From the NCBI GenBank assembly GCA_028280575.1, contig JANQLN010000068.1:1-64000 (forward strand): DNA of 64,000 nt, written 5' to 3'. Positions 46,050-54,604 of this stretch are shown in pieces. The position numbers were made by a program, and so were the translations under genes. A model generated the notes under the pieces. That model worked only from the letters and a program-made list of their open reading frames with translations, did no database searches and was not told the DNA's origin. Source of the stretch: Clostridia bacterium (GTDB taxonomy: Bacteria; Bacillota; Clostridia; Acetivibrionales; STF1-152). The stretch's first letter is position 1. The number at the start of each line of letters is the position of its first letter.

Positions 46050-47837
46050 CTAAACGGTATACCATTCCATTTGTGCTGTATACATTTTATAATATATACT
46101 ATCAGGGTTATTTATTAATTCTTGATGTGAGCCGTCCTCATGTATGTATCCATCATTAATTACTATAATTCGGTCTGAATATTTGGCAAATCCAAGGCGA
46201 TGGGATACAAAAAATACCAATCTGTCTTTAGCAAGTGAAAAGACTAATTTATAAATGTCAATTTCGGCTAACGGGTCAATATAAGAGGTGGGCTCGTCTA
46301 AAATCCAAACATTTGCTTTTTCATTAGCTATCAGCCTGGCAATTGCTAAACGCTGCCACTGTCCTTTTGATAATTCTATTCCCTCTTCAAGATTACCTAA
46401 CTTAGTATAAATTCCATCAGGTTTTGTTTTTATGAATTCATACAGGCCAACCATCTTTAGTATGTTATTAATTTTATCTGGATTTAGTTCCTTTCCTCCA
46501 CAACCAATTTCTATATTTTCTTTAACACTCATTTGATAGTGCTTAAAATCTTGAATAACTGCAGTAGCACATAAATCATTACAAGAATATTTTCCTTCAT
46601 AATTTTCAAGCAATGATAGAATAATGGAAACAAATGTAGTTTTTCCGCTGCCGTTATAACCAACTACTGCTATCTTTTCACCTTTTTTAAATGATATGTT
46701 TATTCCCTTTAACACATAATTAACAGTCTGAGAATATTTATATTTTAAATTTCTGATTTCTATTAAATTAGTGCTGGCCTGACAATCTATTGTGTTGTGT
46801 TCTTTATAATCCATAACTTCATAATAAGCTTCCAAGACTCTTATATACCAATTACTATTTAGCATAAAAACTGTAAAGCTTTTTACTGTCGAAAATAGAT
46901 TGGTGAGTAGGGCTACAACCATACTAAAATACCCTATATTATATTCGCCGTCTGCCACGCCTTGTCCGACAGACAATATGGTTATGATAAATGTAGCTAG
47001 AAAAAGGGCAGAAGAAACAAGCTCTGATGAAAATGACAAAACATTTAACTTTAAATAATTTTTACGTTCGCATTTATTATAAAATTTATATTTGCTTAAA
47101 AAAAAGGCAAAGCTTCCTTCCACCTGTATATTTTGGTGGTTTATCCTATTGCCTAGAACTCCTTTGAAGTAATTATTTCTGCGTGTCTCGGGAGAAACGT
47201 GTTTTCTCCAATAATCAAGCTGCTTGTCTGTTACAATACCTGCCAAAATTATGTTAATTATCAAAGCTATTAATATTACGACCAGAAACATAGTATTTAT
47301 TTTTGATAAAAGAACTGAATAAACTACAAACATCAATATAATTCTGGCAATTTGTGTTATACCGAATACGGCATTGCTATATTGTCCGCTAGCTTTGCGT
47401 GCAAAATCAATTTTTTCGTGAAATTGATTGTTTTCATAGTACTCGTATGATATATTTGAAAGCTTATTAACTATGCCTTTTTCCACTTCAAAAGATACCT
47501 TATCAACGTATTTTGCTGTTATTCTATAATATAAATTACTCAATAATCTCATAATCAGTAATGCAAGAAGAAACAGTATTATTGATGCAAATATAGTAAA
47601 AAAATTATCATCAATTCCTTGCTTTGAATAAACCGATATGCTATTTGTGGTATATTCCAAAAATTTCAAATCAATAAAGCTAACGCTCATTGTTATACAG
47701 GCAAGGACAATAATCATAATAGTATCAAATTTGAATTTTGAATATAGCTCTTTAATAATTTTCCACTGGATAATAAAGAACTTTTTTGCAGTTATTTTTT
47801 CATTCATGTCCTTACTTTTTACTTTTTTACTCTTCAT
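46050..47837 (-). CDS. ABC exporter half-transporter (membrane plus ATPase), subunit 2
   Basis: 595 residues: six membrane helices (about 20-330) then an ATPase with Walker A VGYNGSGKTTFVS, signature LSKGQWQRLAIARL (degenerate second residue) and Walker B VWILDEPTSYIDP, and switch His in VSHRLGF. No C39 leader peptidase is fused. The start ATG overlaps the stop of subunit 1 (ATGA). Two such half-transporters form a heterodimeric exporter, probably of the modified peptide made by the upstream genes. The LSKGQ signature may mark one composite ATP site as weak. Confidence 0.87.
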   Translation of the reverse strand: MKSKKVKSKDMNEKITAKKFFIIQWKIIKELYSKFKFDTIMIIVLACITMSVSFIDLKFLEYTTNSISVYSKQGIDDNFFTIFASIILFLLALLIMRLLSNLYYRITAKYVDKVSFEVEKGIVNKLSNISYEYYENNQFHEKIDFARKASGQYSNAVFGITQIARIILMFVVYSVLLSKINTMFLVVILIALIINIILAGIVTDKQLDYWRKHVSPETRRNNYFKGVLGNRINHQNIQVEGSFAFFLSKYKFYNKCERKNYLKLNVLSFSSELVSSALFLATFIITILSVGQGVADGEYNIGYFSMVVALLTNLFSTVKSFTVFMLNSNWYIRVLEAYYEVMDYKEHNTIDCQASTNLIEIRNLKYKYSQTVNYVLKGINISFKKGEKIAVVGYNGSGKTTFVSIILSLLENYEGKYSCNDLCATAVIQDFKHYQMSVKENIEIGCGGKELNPDKINNILKMVGLYEFIKTKPDGIYTKLGNLEEGIELSKGQWQRLAIARLIANEKANVWILDEPTSYIDPLAEIDIYKLVFSLAKDRLVFFVSHRLGFAKYSDRIIVINDGYIHEDGSHQELINNPDSIYYKMYTAQMEWYTV

Positions 47838-49651
47838 ACCAATTCAAGTTTCTCCTCATACACCTTTTTTTGTTCATAAAAAAGCTTTGCATAATAGCCA
47901 TTTTTTAAAAGCAGCTGTTCATGGGTTCCCTCTTCTGTAATTTTACCATTTTCAATCATGATAATCCTATCAGCAAGCCTTGCAAAGCCTATTCTATGTG
48001 ATATTAGAATAGCTGTTTTACCTTTGATGTTTTCTCTCAGGCCATTTATCATATCTATTTCTTTTAGCGGGTCAATAGACGCTGTCGGCTCGTCTAATAT
48101 TAATATTTCAGGGTTTCCCAAATAAGCTGAGGCGATAATCAGTTTTTGCCACTCACCCCCGGATAGTTCAACTCCGTCATCATTGTATTCTTTTCCGACA
48201 AAAGTATTATCCGAATCCTTATATTTAGATATAAAAGACTCTATACCTGCTTTTCTATAAGCAATCGTTAATTCGGGCTTGTCATTCATATATTTAATAT
48301 TCCCAAGGCCGACAATTTCTTTTATTGATAATGAAAAACGCGAAAACTCTTGCGGAGCCATACCAAAGTATTGAAATACTCTTGATTTTTCTTGTCCAAT
48401 ATCAAAACCATTAATAGCAACCTTTCCTCTTTGCGGATTAAGGCTTCCGTTAAGTAATTTTGATAACGTTGTTTTTCCGCTGCCGTTATATCCCATTATA
48501 CTGACAATCTCCCCTTTTTTTAAATGCATTTTTAAATCATTAACAGCCGGATTATCACTATTTGGATAACAGTATGTTACGTTAATTGATTCTAAGGATT
48601 CAAAAGAATCAAATACCAAATTATTTGACTCTTTACACTGCTTATTTAATTTTTTCGTCTCAATGTTACCAATAGGAGTTATAAATTCTACATAATCATT
48701 TATATATTTAAGGTCTTTATAAAAGCCATTCATTACAGTACTAACGACTTTATTTATCTGTGTGTATGATGCTTCTATTAAGCCAAACAGCATAACAAAT
48801 GTACCGATATCGTACTTTTTATAATAAATTCCTGTAACTAATATGAGTATCGCAGCTACTCTCAAAAAGAATTTTACTATCAGGGATAAATTATCCAGAC
48901 TAATTCTTTTAAGCGATAAAGCTAAACGTTCCTGCCGAAGATTAGAATAGATATTATCCCACTTCTTGAGGATACTACTTTTATAATCATATATGCGGAG
49001 CTCTTTTGCATACTCCTTTCCAGTTAACAATTCAACAAAATAATCCCTGAACCGTTGTTCCTTTATTTGTTTTTTATCAAGTTCATATTCCTTTTTTGAA
49101 GTGTATTTCAATGTTATAAATGATATAACGGAACATAATATCGAATATGCTATCAACATGGGTTCATATATCACAAAAATCATGATTGTACCAAAAATGG
49201 TGCCCATATTAGAAAAAAACAACATAATAAGATTATTCAAATAAGAACTAATCTTTTGTGTATTATTACTTATAAATGAATACCTTTCCATAAACTTCTT
49301 ATCAAAAAATCTCTCTTGCGGTGTTTCTAAACTTCTCCTCATAAATATACTTTGGAAAAGGAAATCAATATTAAGTCGAAAAAAATTATTACCAAATGCT
49401 TTGAGAAAACTATTTGATATATCTATAAAATACACAATCATATATGCCATGGCAATTCCAAAAAAGGCACCGGTTGTCTGGCCCACTTTAATACTTGAAG
49501 ATAGCTCATTTATGAGATTTTTATTTAATATATTCAATAAAATACTTACGGCCGTTGAAAAAGAAAGTACCAGTATATAAACGAAAATGTAAAAAAAACA
49601 ATATTTAAATGATTTTTTAATTATCCAAAGGATATTATTTATTTGCTTCAT
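47834..49651 (-). CDS. ABC exporter half-transporter (membrane plus ATPase), subunit 1
   Basis: 605 residues: membrane domain (about 15-320) and ATPase with Walker A MGYNGSGKTTLSK, consensus signature LSGGEWQK, Walker B ILILDEPTASIDP and ISHRIGF. GAGGAAG precedes the ATG. It is 42 bases downstream of the radical SAM gene and overlaps subunit 2 by 4 bases. Role: export and self-immunity for the RiPP product (inference from context). Confidence 0.87.
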   Translation of the reverse strand: MKQINNILWIIKKSFKYCFFYIFVYILVLSFSTAVSILLNILNKNLINELSSSIKVGQTTGAFFGIAMAYMIVYFIDISNSFLKAFGNNFFRLNIDFLFQSIFMRRSLETPQERFFDKKFMERYSFISNNTQKISSYLNNLIMLFFSNMGTIFGTIMIFVIYEPMLIAYSILCSVISFITLKYTSKKEYELDKKQIKEQRFRDYFVELLTGKEYAKELRIYDYKSSILKKWDNIYSNLRQERLALSLKRISLDNLSLIVKFFLRVAAILILVTGIYYKKYDIGTFVMLFGLIEASYTQINKVVSTVMNGFYKDLKYINDYVEFITPIGNIETKKLNKQCKESNNLVFDSFESLESINVTYCYPNSDNPAVNDLKMHLKKGEIVSIMGYNGSGKTTLSKLLNGSLNPQRGKVAINGFDIGQEKSRVFQYFGMAPQEFSRFSLSIKEIVGLGNIKYMNDKPELTIAYRKAGIESFISKYKDSDNTFVGKEYNDDGVELSGGEWQKLIIASAYLGNPEILILDEPTASIDPLKEIDMINGLRENIKGKTAILISHRIGFARLADRIIMIENGKITEEGTHEQLLLKNGYYAKLFYEQKKVYEEKLELV

Positions 49652-49693
49652 AATGCTTCCTCATTAATTAATTAAGATAATTGTGCTAATATT

Positions 49694-50734
49694 TTAGCTT
49701 ACAATACTCTTTTTATTTGTTGCATAACGATACAAAAGATGATTAGTTTGCTTTTTCCTGAATAAACATCCTCCATCAGTTCCATAGAAATTGCCTAAAT
49801 GAAAAGCTTTACCTCTGCACCCACCTCTGCAAATACTCTTACAAATACATTGATTGCAATTTGCCAGCTTTTCTTTACTGGCACTTTTTATGTTATTCAG
49901 AATGGTTTTATATTTTTCATTTTTAAAAATGTGTAGTAAATCATGGTCATTGATATTACCTAATATATATTCGTCACTATATAATAATTGACACGGCAAT
50001 ACACAACCTTTGTAATTGATACATAAATTAATTTCACTTTTATCATCTGTTAACGGACAAATATAACCATATTGAATAGGATTTACATCTTCACGGTTAT
50101 TCTTCATCATTAATTCACCAATTAGCAAATGTATTTTATATAAATCATCTACATTTTGAATAAACATGTCTTGTTTGCCTGACGCATTTCCTTGTCTTTC
50201 TAGGAGCCCAAAAATGGGAAGATAATCATAATATGAAATTAAATTATAAAACGCTTTTATGTCTTCTTTATTATAAGCTGAGACTACCATTTTCACAAAT
50301 ATTTTTTTAATACCACTCTTTTTTAACTGATCAATATTATGAATTGTTTTATTGAAGCTTCCATGTCCTCTAACTATATCATTAGTTTCTGCTGTAGCAC
50401 CATCTAAACTTATTTGCAAAGTTAAAAGTGAATATTTTTTGATATATTCTATGAACTTGGTATTAATAAGCGTACCATTAGTAACAATAGTAGCATTTAA
50501 ACCTCTCTTAGTAATATAATCTAGTATTTTCAAAAAATTTTTATGTAATAGTGGTTCGCCACCTGACAGTGTTATGGATTTAGCATTACTGATAAACAAA
50601 TTGTCAACCAATGAACAAATTGCTTTATAAGATATTTCTTCATTGGGATTTTTTGGCGACTGGTTATAGCAATGCTTACAACTTAAATTACATTTTGATG
50701 TTATTTCAATATAACAATTTCCAATTTTTCTCAT
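49694..50734 (-). CDS. Radical SAM/SPASM peptide-modifying enzyme
   Basis: 346 residues. The [4Fe-4S] SAM motif is C15-NLS-C19-KH-C22, followed by SGGEPLL and ISLDGA. The C-terminal SPASM region carries CINYKGCVLPC and CNQCICKSICRGGC, enough cysteines for two auxiliary clusters. Such enzymes make Cys-to-carbon thioethers or carbon-carbon links in ribosomal peptides. Here the likely substrate is the 40-residue peptide encoded at 51456, guided by the PqqD-type protein encoded just upstream. The ATG at 50734 follows GGGTGG; a GTG at 50743 is an alternative. Cross-link type cannot be told from sequence. Confidence 0.87.
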   Translation of the reverse strand: MRKIGNCYIEITSKCNLSCKHCYNQSPKNPNEEISYKAICSLVDNLFISNAKSITLSGGEPLLHKNFLKILDYITKRGLNATIVTNGTLINTKFIEYIKKYSLLTLQISLDGATAETNDIVRGHGSFNKTIHNIDQLKKSGIKKIFVKMVVSAYNKEDIKAFYNLISYYDYLPIFGLLERQGNASGKQDMFIQNVDDLYKIHLLIGELMMKNNREDVNPIQYGYICPLTDDKSEINLCINYKGCVLPCQLLYSDEYILGNINDHDLLHIFKNEKYKTILNNIKSASKEKLANCNQCICKSICRGGCRGKAFHLGNFYGTDGGCLFRKKQTNHLLYRYATNKKSIVS

Positions 50735-50751
50735 AATAGCCACCCGTTAAC

Positions 50752-51312
50752 CTATATTATTTTTTGTATTAGTATACTAGCGTTTAACAATTGATATAAA
50801 AAATGATATGTTTCATCTAGCAATTCCTGTTTATCAACCTGAAACTCGTTTTGTAATGAAAGAATAATTTCAATTAAAGTTGTTTTACCATCAAACTTTT
50901 CTAATATATGTTTTTCCAAATCTTCAAGGACATAAACTATATTTTCTTGTGAATTAAAAATAACATATCCATCATCAATATTCTCTAAATGCAAAGATTT
51001 ATTTGTAATATAGATTTTGTGCTTGTCATCTTTCATTTGTTCATTCTTATCCATCATTTGTTCAATAGTTTCTATTGCTATATCCGTTTCATTTTCTTCA
51101 TTGCCAAAATCATACTTAGTGCAATACCCTCCTGAAAAACTGAAACAAGTATCAGAATTGATATTCTTGTAGATACCTTTTTCATCCAGATTATTACTAT
51201 TAGACCTTTTGCTCATACCCAAACCACATCCTTTATTCATACCCCCTCCAACTCCTTTGCTCATGCCCACTCCACTTTCTTTTATCAGGCTCCGTTCAGA
51301 TATTTTTTTCAT
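50752..51312 (-). CDS. PqqD-type RRE protein with precursor-like N-terminus
   Basis: 186 residues. The C-terminal part (about 105-186) has the PqqD pattern, GYVIFNSQENIVYVLEDLE, FDGKTTLIEI and a final helix with LLDETYHFLYQLLNA. It would bind leader peptides for the radical SAM enzyme. The N-terminal part is unusual. Three Gly-rich repeats (SGVGMSK, GVGGGMNK, GCGLGMSK; residues 13-35) are followed by C56-FSFSGGY-C64, almost the same as C-SNYSGGW-C in the precursor peptide. An acidic linker joins both halves. The ATG at 51312 follows GAAGG; the TTG at 51336 does not. It may be a bifunctional precursor-chaperone fusion. Confidence 0.78.
   Translation of the reverse strand: MKKISERSLIKESGVGMSKGVGGGMNKGCGLGMSKRSNSNNLDEKGIYKNINSDTCFSFSGGYCTKYDFGNEENETDIAIETIEQMMDKNEQMKDDKHKIYITNKSLHLENIDDGYVIFNSQENIVYVLEDLEKHILEKFDGKTTLIEIILSLQNEFQVDKQELLDETYHFLYQLLNASILIQKII
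51121..51147 (-). other. Core-like motif CxxFSGGYC inside the PqqD-type gene
   Basis: Codons for Cys56 to Cys64. Six of nine positions are identical or aromatic-for-aromatic with residues 25-33 of the precursor peptide. Confidence 0.7.
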
Positions 51313-51408
51313 ATAACTACACCTTCTTTCAGTCAAATATATTTTTTTTATAAAACATCTGTAATAATTATAGAATACACTTTATTGAATAATGAAAGAA
51401 AATAAACG

Positions 51409-51436
51409 ATTATAGAACAATATCTTATTAAATCAA
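51409..51436 (-). promoter_or_regulatory. Promoter of the PqqD/rSAM/exporter operon
   Basis: On the minus strand TTGATT (51436-51431), 16 bp, TATAAT (51414-51409). It lies between the precursor and the pqqD-type gene and would allow separate expression. Confidence 0.6.
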
Positions 51437-51455
51437 TTTTCTGTATTCAAATAAA

Positions 51456-51578
51456 TTATTTCGGACTACAATGGTCATCACACCACCCACCGGAATAATT
51501 TGAACAAGCTCCAGCTACAATTTGATTATTGATTGATTCCTGATCCAGCTTTATGAGTTTAAGTGCTCTCCATTTCAT
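51456..51578 (-). CDS. RiPP precursor peptide (40 residues, three-cysteine core)
   Basis: Too short for routine ORF calling. The leader begins MKWRALKLIKLDQESINNQ, followed by IVAGA. The core is CSNYSGGWCDDHCSPK, with Cys25, Cys33 and Cys37. AAAGGAGGTGG lies 8 bases before the ATG, and a promoter is at 51602-51630. AGA before Cys25 fits an Ala-x-Ala cleavage site, which matches the signal-peptidase-like domain in the next gene upstream. The leader has no hydrophobic secretion segment, so it is a modification leader. Location beside RRE, radical SAM, kinase and exporter genes supports it strongly; the thioether or other cross-links are inferred. It does not match the lasso, SCIFF or subtilosin precursors known to me. 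Confidence 0.82.
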   Translation of the reverse strand: MKWRALKLIKLDQESINNQIVAGACSNYSGGWCDDHCSPK

Positions 51579-51601
51579 GCATACCACCTCCTTTACATTC
51601 T

Positions 51602-51630
51602 CTTATAGTATGCTATATAAAATACGTAAA
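51602..51630 (-). promoter_or_regulatory. Promoter of the precursor peptide gene
   Basis: On the minus strand TTTACG (51630-51625), 17 bp, TATAAG (51607-51602). Transcription would start near 51595, only about 10 bases before the ribosome site. Otherwise 51579-51819 holds no gene. Confidence 0.55.
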
Positions 51631-51819
51631 TAGTTAATGATAAGTCTAGTTTTCGCTTTTCCCTTCATTATTCAATAAATAGCAGTCAATAATTACTTTA
51701 ATAGGAATTATATCAATTAACATACAGCATACAAAAATGATTTAAACAAGTTCTTCTATGATTTATTTATTAAATGTATTTTACTCTAATTCCTAAGCTT
51801 AGAGATCATTAATTCCATT

Positions 51820-53370
51820 TCAACCTTTACAGATTACACCTTCCCCTTGCAAATATTTCCTGTTGTATTCTATATTTTTTATATTGTCTTGTGACAATAA
51901 CGGCTTTATTACGCTGAAGCGGTCTTCACAGAAAAGTCTATCAAGGAAAGGGATCGGCCAAGTATTATATTCAGATTCTGCTAATCCAAACCGATCTAAA
52001 AAACCCGGTTCGCCTATTTCTAATTCCTGATAGGGTTCCAATATTGACTTATCGTCGAAAACCAAAGCTGTATAATACAAGGTGTAATATATGTATTTTT
52101 CAATATCATATAGTTTTGCTATCTTAATTACTAGGTCAGTATTTATATTCTCTTTCTTTACTAAACTATATACATCACAAAATCTACGTAAGCTTATACT
52201 TTTATTTCCGGATAATAAGTACAAAGAGCTATGTTCCTTATAATTGTGCAGACAATATTGTATAAAAGCCTTTTCAATGGAAAGTGTATAGAAATCAACC
52301 GAACCATATGTAGTCTTTACGGTATCTGATAAAAAATCTTTTATTTCTATAGATTGGCTTTCATGTTTCCCCCATAAGATAGCAAAGTTAATGTTTATGC
52401 ATATAAAGGGTATTCGTTCATCTGTATTAGGTTTTATATAAGGTAAAACTTGATTAGTAGAGTTTAAATAAAATAACATCTGCTTTCGTGTAAATTTAGA
52501 AATGGTCATATTCTTATTCAGATATCCCTGTACGAAACCCTGTCTTTCTAATATAGATATAATATCTTGGAGATTTTGCTTGTCAATCAATATATTTATT
52601 TCTGATGAACCACTATAAGATTCGTCTTTATATACAGCTTTAGCTAAAGGTAGCCCTTTTATAATTGCATAGGGAAAATCTATAGCAGAAATTATTGGGG
52701 GTAGCATATTATATAGTACCTGATAAGCTGATTTATTCAATACTCTCTTTACTCTTGATACAGCATCTAAGTTAAATTCTTTAAAACCATTCACTTTTGA
52801 TAATAATTCTGTAATATTGTGACGTCGAAATATTCTCAAAGTATCTGCCAATATGTTTTTTGATAAGTGAGCAGTGTCAATTAACCCCTTCTTAAATATT
52901 GAGCGTAATATGTGTAAAACAATATGGTAAAAGTTAGTTTCAACATTTAAGAATAAATTTTTGTACTTTTGATATTCAACGTCCTTTATAATTTTTTCAA
53001 TATTATAATTATAAATCTCTGCTACTTTGTGTACCTTAAAGGCCAAATCGATAAATATATTAATATTATTTATATCTATATATCCTTTTGTTAAATCGAT
53101 TCCTCCCCTTTTTACAGATATAACTTTGCCTATGACGTTGTTTCTACTAACAAATTCCAAACGAAATGAATTATCACCTTTGCATAATAAACGGTTTTTT
53201 TGAACAGAGATAACTCTATGAACAAGATAACCTTCATCCTTATAAGAAAATACGACGATGTCTCCCGGATGATAATCACAAAGTGGCCTTAAGCGAACTA
53301 AATCTCCATCTTTCAGGCGTGGATTCATACTAGCCCCTTTTACAATTATTGTAGTACCTTCAATTGTCAA
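51820..53370 (-). CDS. Fusion of S26 signal-peptidase-like domain and NTase-like domain
   Basis: 516 residues. Residues 1-90 are a SipW/Sec11-type S26 peptidase with Ser14 in KGASMNP, His51 in YLVHRV and Asp66 in KGDN, lacking membrane helices. The remainder matches the uncharacterised nucleotidyltransferase family found in lasso and related clusters (IIKGLPLAKAVYK, then GSSEINILID). The usual metal-binding DxD is Glu257-Ile-Asn259, so the NTase site looks dead or altered. The TTG at 53370 follows AAGGAGG, and its start overlaps the end of the kinase gene by 11 bases. Likely job: leader removal at AGA-Cys of the precursor, with the NTase-like part as a binding or scaffold domain (inference). 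Confidence 0.75.
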   Translation of the reverse strand: MTIEGTTIIVKGASMNPRLKDGDLVRLRPLCDYHPGDIVVFSYKDEGYLVHRVISVQKNRLLCKGDNSFRLEFVSRNNVIGKVISVKRGGIDLTKGYIDINNINIFIDLAFKVHKVAEIYNYNIEKIIKDVEYQKYKNLFLNVETNFYHIVLHILRSIFKKGLIDTAHLSKNILADTLRIFRRHNITELLSKVNGFKEFNLDAVSRVKRVLNKSAYQVLYNMLPPIISAIDFPYAIIKGLPLAKAVYKDESYSGSSEINILIDKQNLQDIISILERQGFVQGYLNKNMTISKFTRKQMLFYLNSTNQVLPYIKPNTDERIPFICININFAILWGKHESQSIEIKDFLSDTVKTTYGSVDFYTLSIEKAFIQYCLHNYKEHSSLYLLSGNKSISLRRFCDVYSLVKKENINTDLVIKIAKLYDIEKYIYYTLYYTALVFDDKSILEPYQELEIGEPGFLDRFGLAESEYNTWPIPFLDRLFCEDRFSVIKPLLSQDNIKNIEYNRKYLQGEGVICKG

Positions 53371-54178
53371 AGTCCATCCTCCTTATCACTTGATTTACAA
53401 ACTTCATTTCAGTGTAACTTATTTTCTTACAGAAGTATTGAGATAGTTGAGTCAGGAATTTTAGATAATTTTCAGATATCTTTACTCTTTGAATAGAGTT
53501 TTCAAGCAATAGTTTTATTTTTTCTCCACAGTTCAATTTTTCAACTGCATTAGTATTTTCTGTTCTTTCAATTAGAAATATTTTTCCAAGCGGTACATTG
53601 CAATTTACTACATTTCCAGGTTTATATATATACCGCTCTGCAATGATATGGTTAAAAAAATGGGTATTAATGTTAATATTATTATTATATAATGCTGTTA
53701 TTCCACCACTCCTCAGATGGATATTACATGGAAAGGGAATTACTTCCTTTGTTTCTCTATCAATTATAGAACAATCATCTGTAATATAACCAAAATCTTG
53801 CTGTATTAAATAAGTAGTCAGTGTTGTCTTTCCACTGCTTGTAGGTCCCACTAGCAAAAAAGCCTCGCCGTTATATTCAACTGCTGCTGCATGAATAGCA
53901 AAAAAACTTCGATTTATTTCAGTATTTTCATAAATAAAGTTTATTATTGTCTGTAAAGGATTTCTAACTTGTGTTCTTTTGTTATTCATATCAATCCATA
54001 TACCGCTATCATTTTTTATTACCTTAATAATAGCGGACTTATTTGTCTGTGCTTTAGCAATAAAAGGCTCGTAATACATTTCTATTTGTTTGATTAATTC
54101 CTTCATATTGGTATGAATCTCAATATCCGTATCATGGCAGGGTCTATTAATATATAATACATTTGTCATGCAGTCCAA
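53360..54178 (-). CDS. HPr-kinase-like protein of RiPP cluster
   Basis: 272 residues resembling the C-terminal kinase domain of HprK. It has Walker A GPTSSGKTT (111-119) and Asp134-Asp135 in YITDDCSIID, within the stretch where HprK holds its catalytic Asp. The N-terminal half (1-95) is specific to peptide clusters. HprK homologues phosphorylate a C-terminal Ser in the lasso peptide paeninodin; here a Ser three residues from the precursor end (CSPK) or others in the core could be the target. The start is TTG 54178 with GGAG at 11 bases, or ATG 54169; neither is clearly better. First gene of the cluster. Confidence 0.75.
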   Translation of the reverse strand: MDCMTNVLYINRPCHDTDIEIHTNMKELIKQIEMYYEPFIAKAQTNKSAIIKVIKNDSGIWIDMNNKRTQVRNPLQTIINFIYENTEINRSFFAIHAAAVEYNGEAFLLVGPTSSGKTTLTTYLIQQDFGYITDDCSIIDRETKEVIPFPCNIHLRSGGITALYNNNININTHFFNHIIAERYIYKPGNVVNCNVPLGKIFLIERTENTNAVEKLNCGEKIKLLLENSIQRVKISENYLKFLTQLSQYFCKKISYTEMKFVNQVIRRMDFDN

Positions 54179-54604
54179 ATAAACATCAACTCCTTTTTTG
54201 TTTTTGGCTATCTACTAATTTTATTATTTATGTTTATTATTTATGCAAGTTTCACACAAACATGAACCTTCAAAGTGGAATATTTAGTGCACCCTATTTC
54301 GTCCTGTCTGTGTTTTTTTTAACCTTTTTGCCGCATCTTTAAATGTAATTTTCCTTATTAAACAGCTACCTCTAAGCTTATTATTTTGACCTTTGACATG
54401 CCTTTTTGAGCAAAAACAACAATAAGTAAATCCATACAATTTTCAATTGACATATTTATACTATACTATATAATTCAATAAAAACCAAACATAAATTGGA
54501 TTACTTCTTCTTTATATGTGATTACAAATATATGGTATACTATAATTTTATTCACGTCAACCTATTTTTGCTAATTTTGTGTAATTTATTTTTATTTGTT
54601 ATTA
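54179..54604. promoter_or_regulatory. Upstream region of RiPP cluster with outward promoter
   Basis: A strong plus-strand promoter is visible: TTGACA (54447-54452), 16 bp, TATAAT (54469-54474). It points to the RAYT relic, and no ORF follows within 150 bases. A minus-strand promoter for the kinase gene is not clear; TTGCAT near 54246 with TAAAAT 19 bases on is weak. The rest is AT-rich. Confidence 0.45.

Larger units (their letters stand above)
51381..51679. promoter_or_regulatory. Operator-like inverted repeat around the precursor gene
   Basis: TTTATTGAATAATGAA (51381-51396) and its exact reverse complement (51664-51679) flank the precursor gene. Each arm holds a near-palindrome TTATTGAATAA. 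The first lies just downstream of the start point of the pqqD promoter and the second about 75 bases upstream of that of the precursor. A shared regulator and DNA looping are possible. Confidence 0.5.

Noticed and set aside
47638-47940. Plus-strand ORF across the exporter gene junction
   Set aside because: Antisense to two conserved transporter genes, with no motif.
46050-54178. Lasso peptide cluster
   Set aside because: Kinase, NTase-like, PqqD-type and ABC genes are lasso accessories, but no asparagine-synthetase-like cyclase or B2 protease is present, a radical SAM enzyme is, and the precursor lacks the Gly/Ala-to-Glu/Asp ring pattern.
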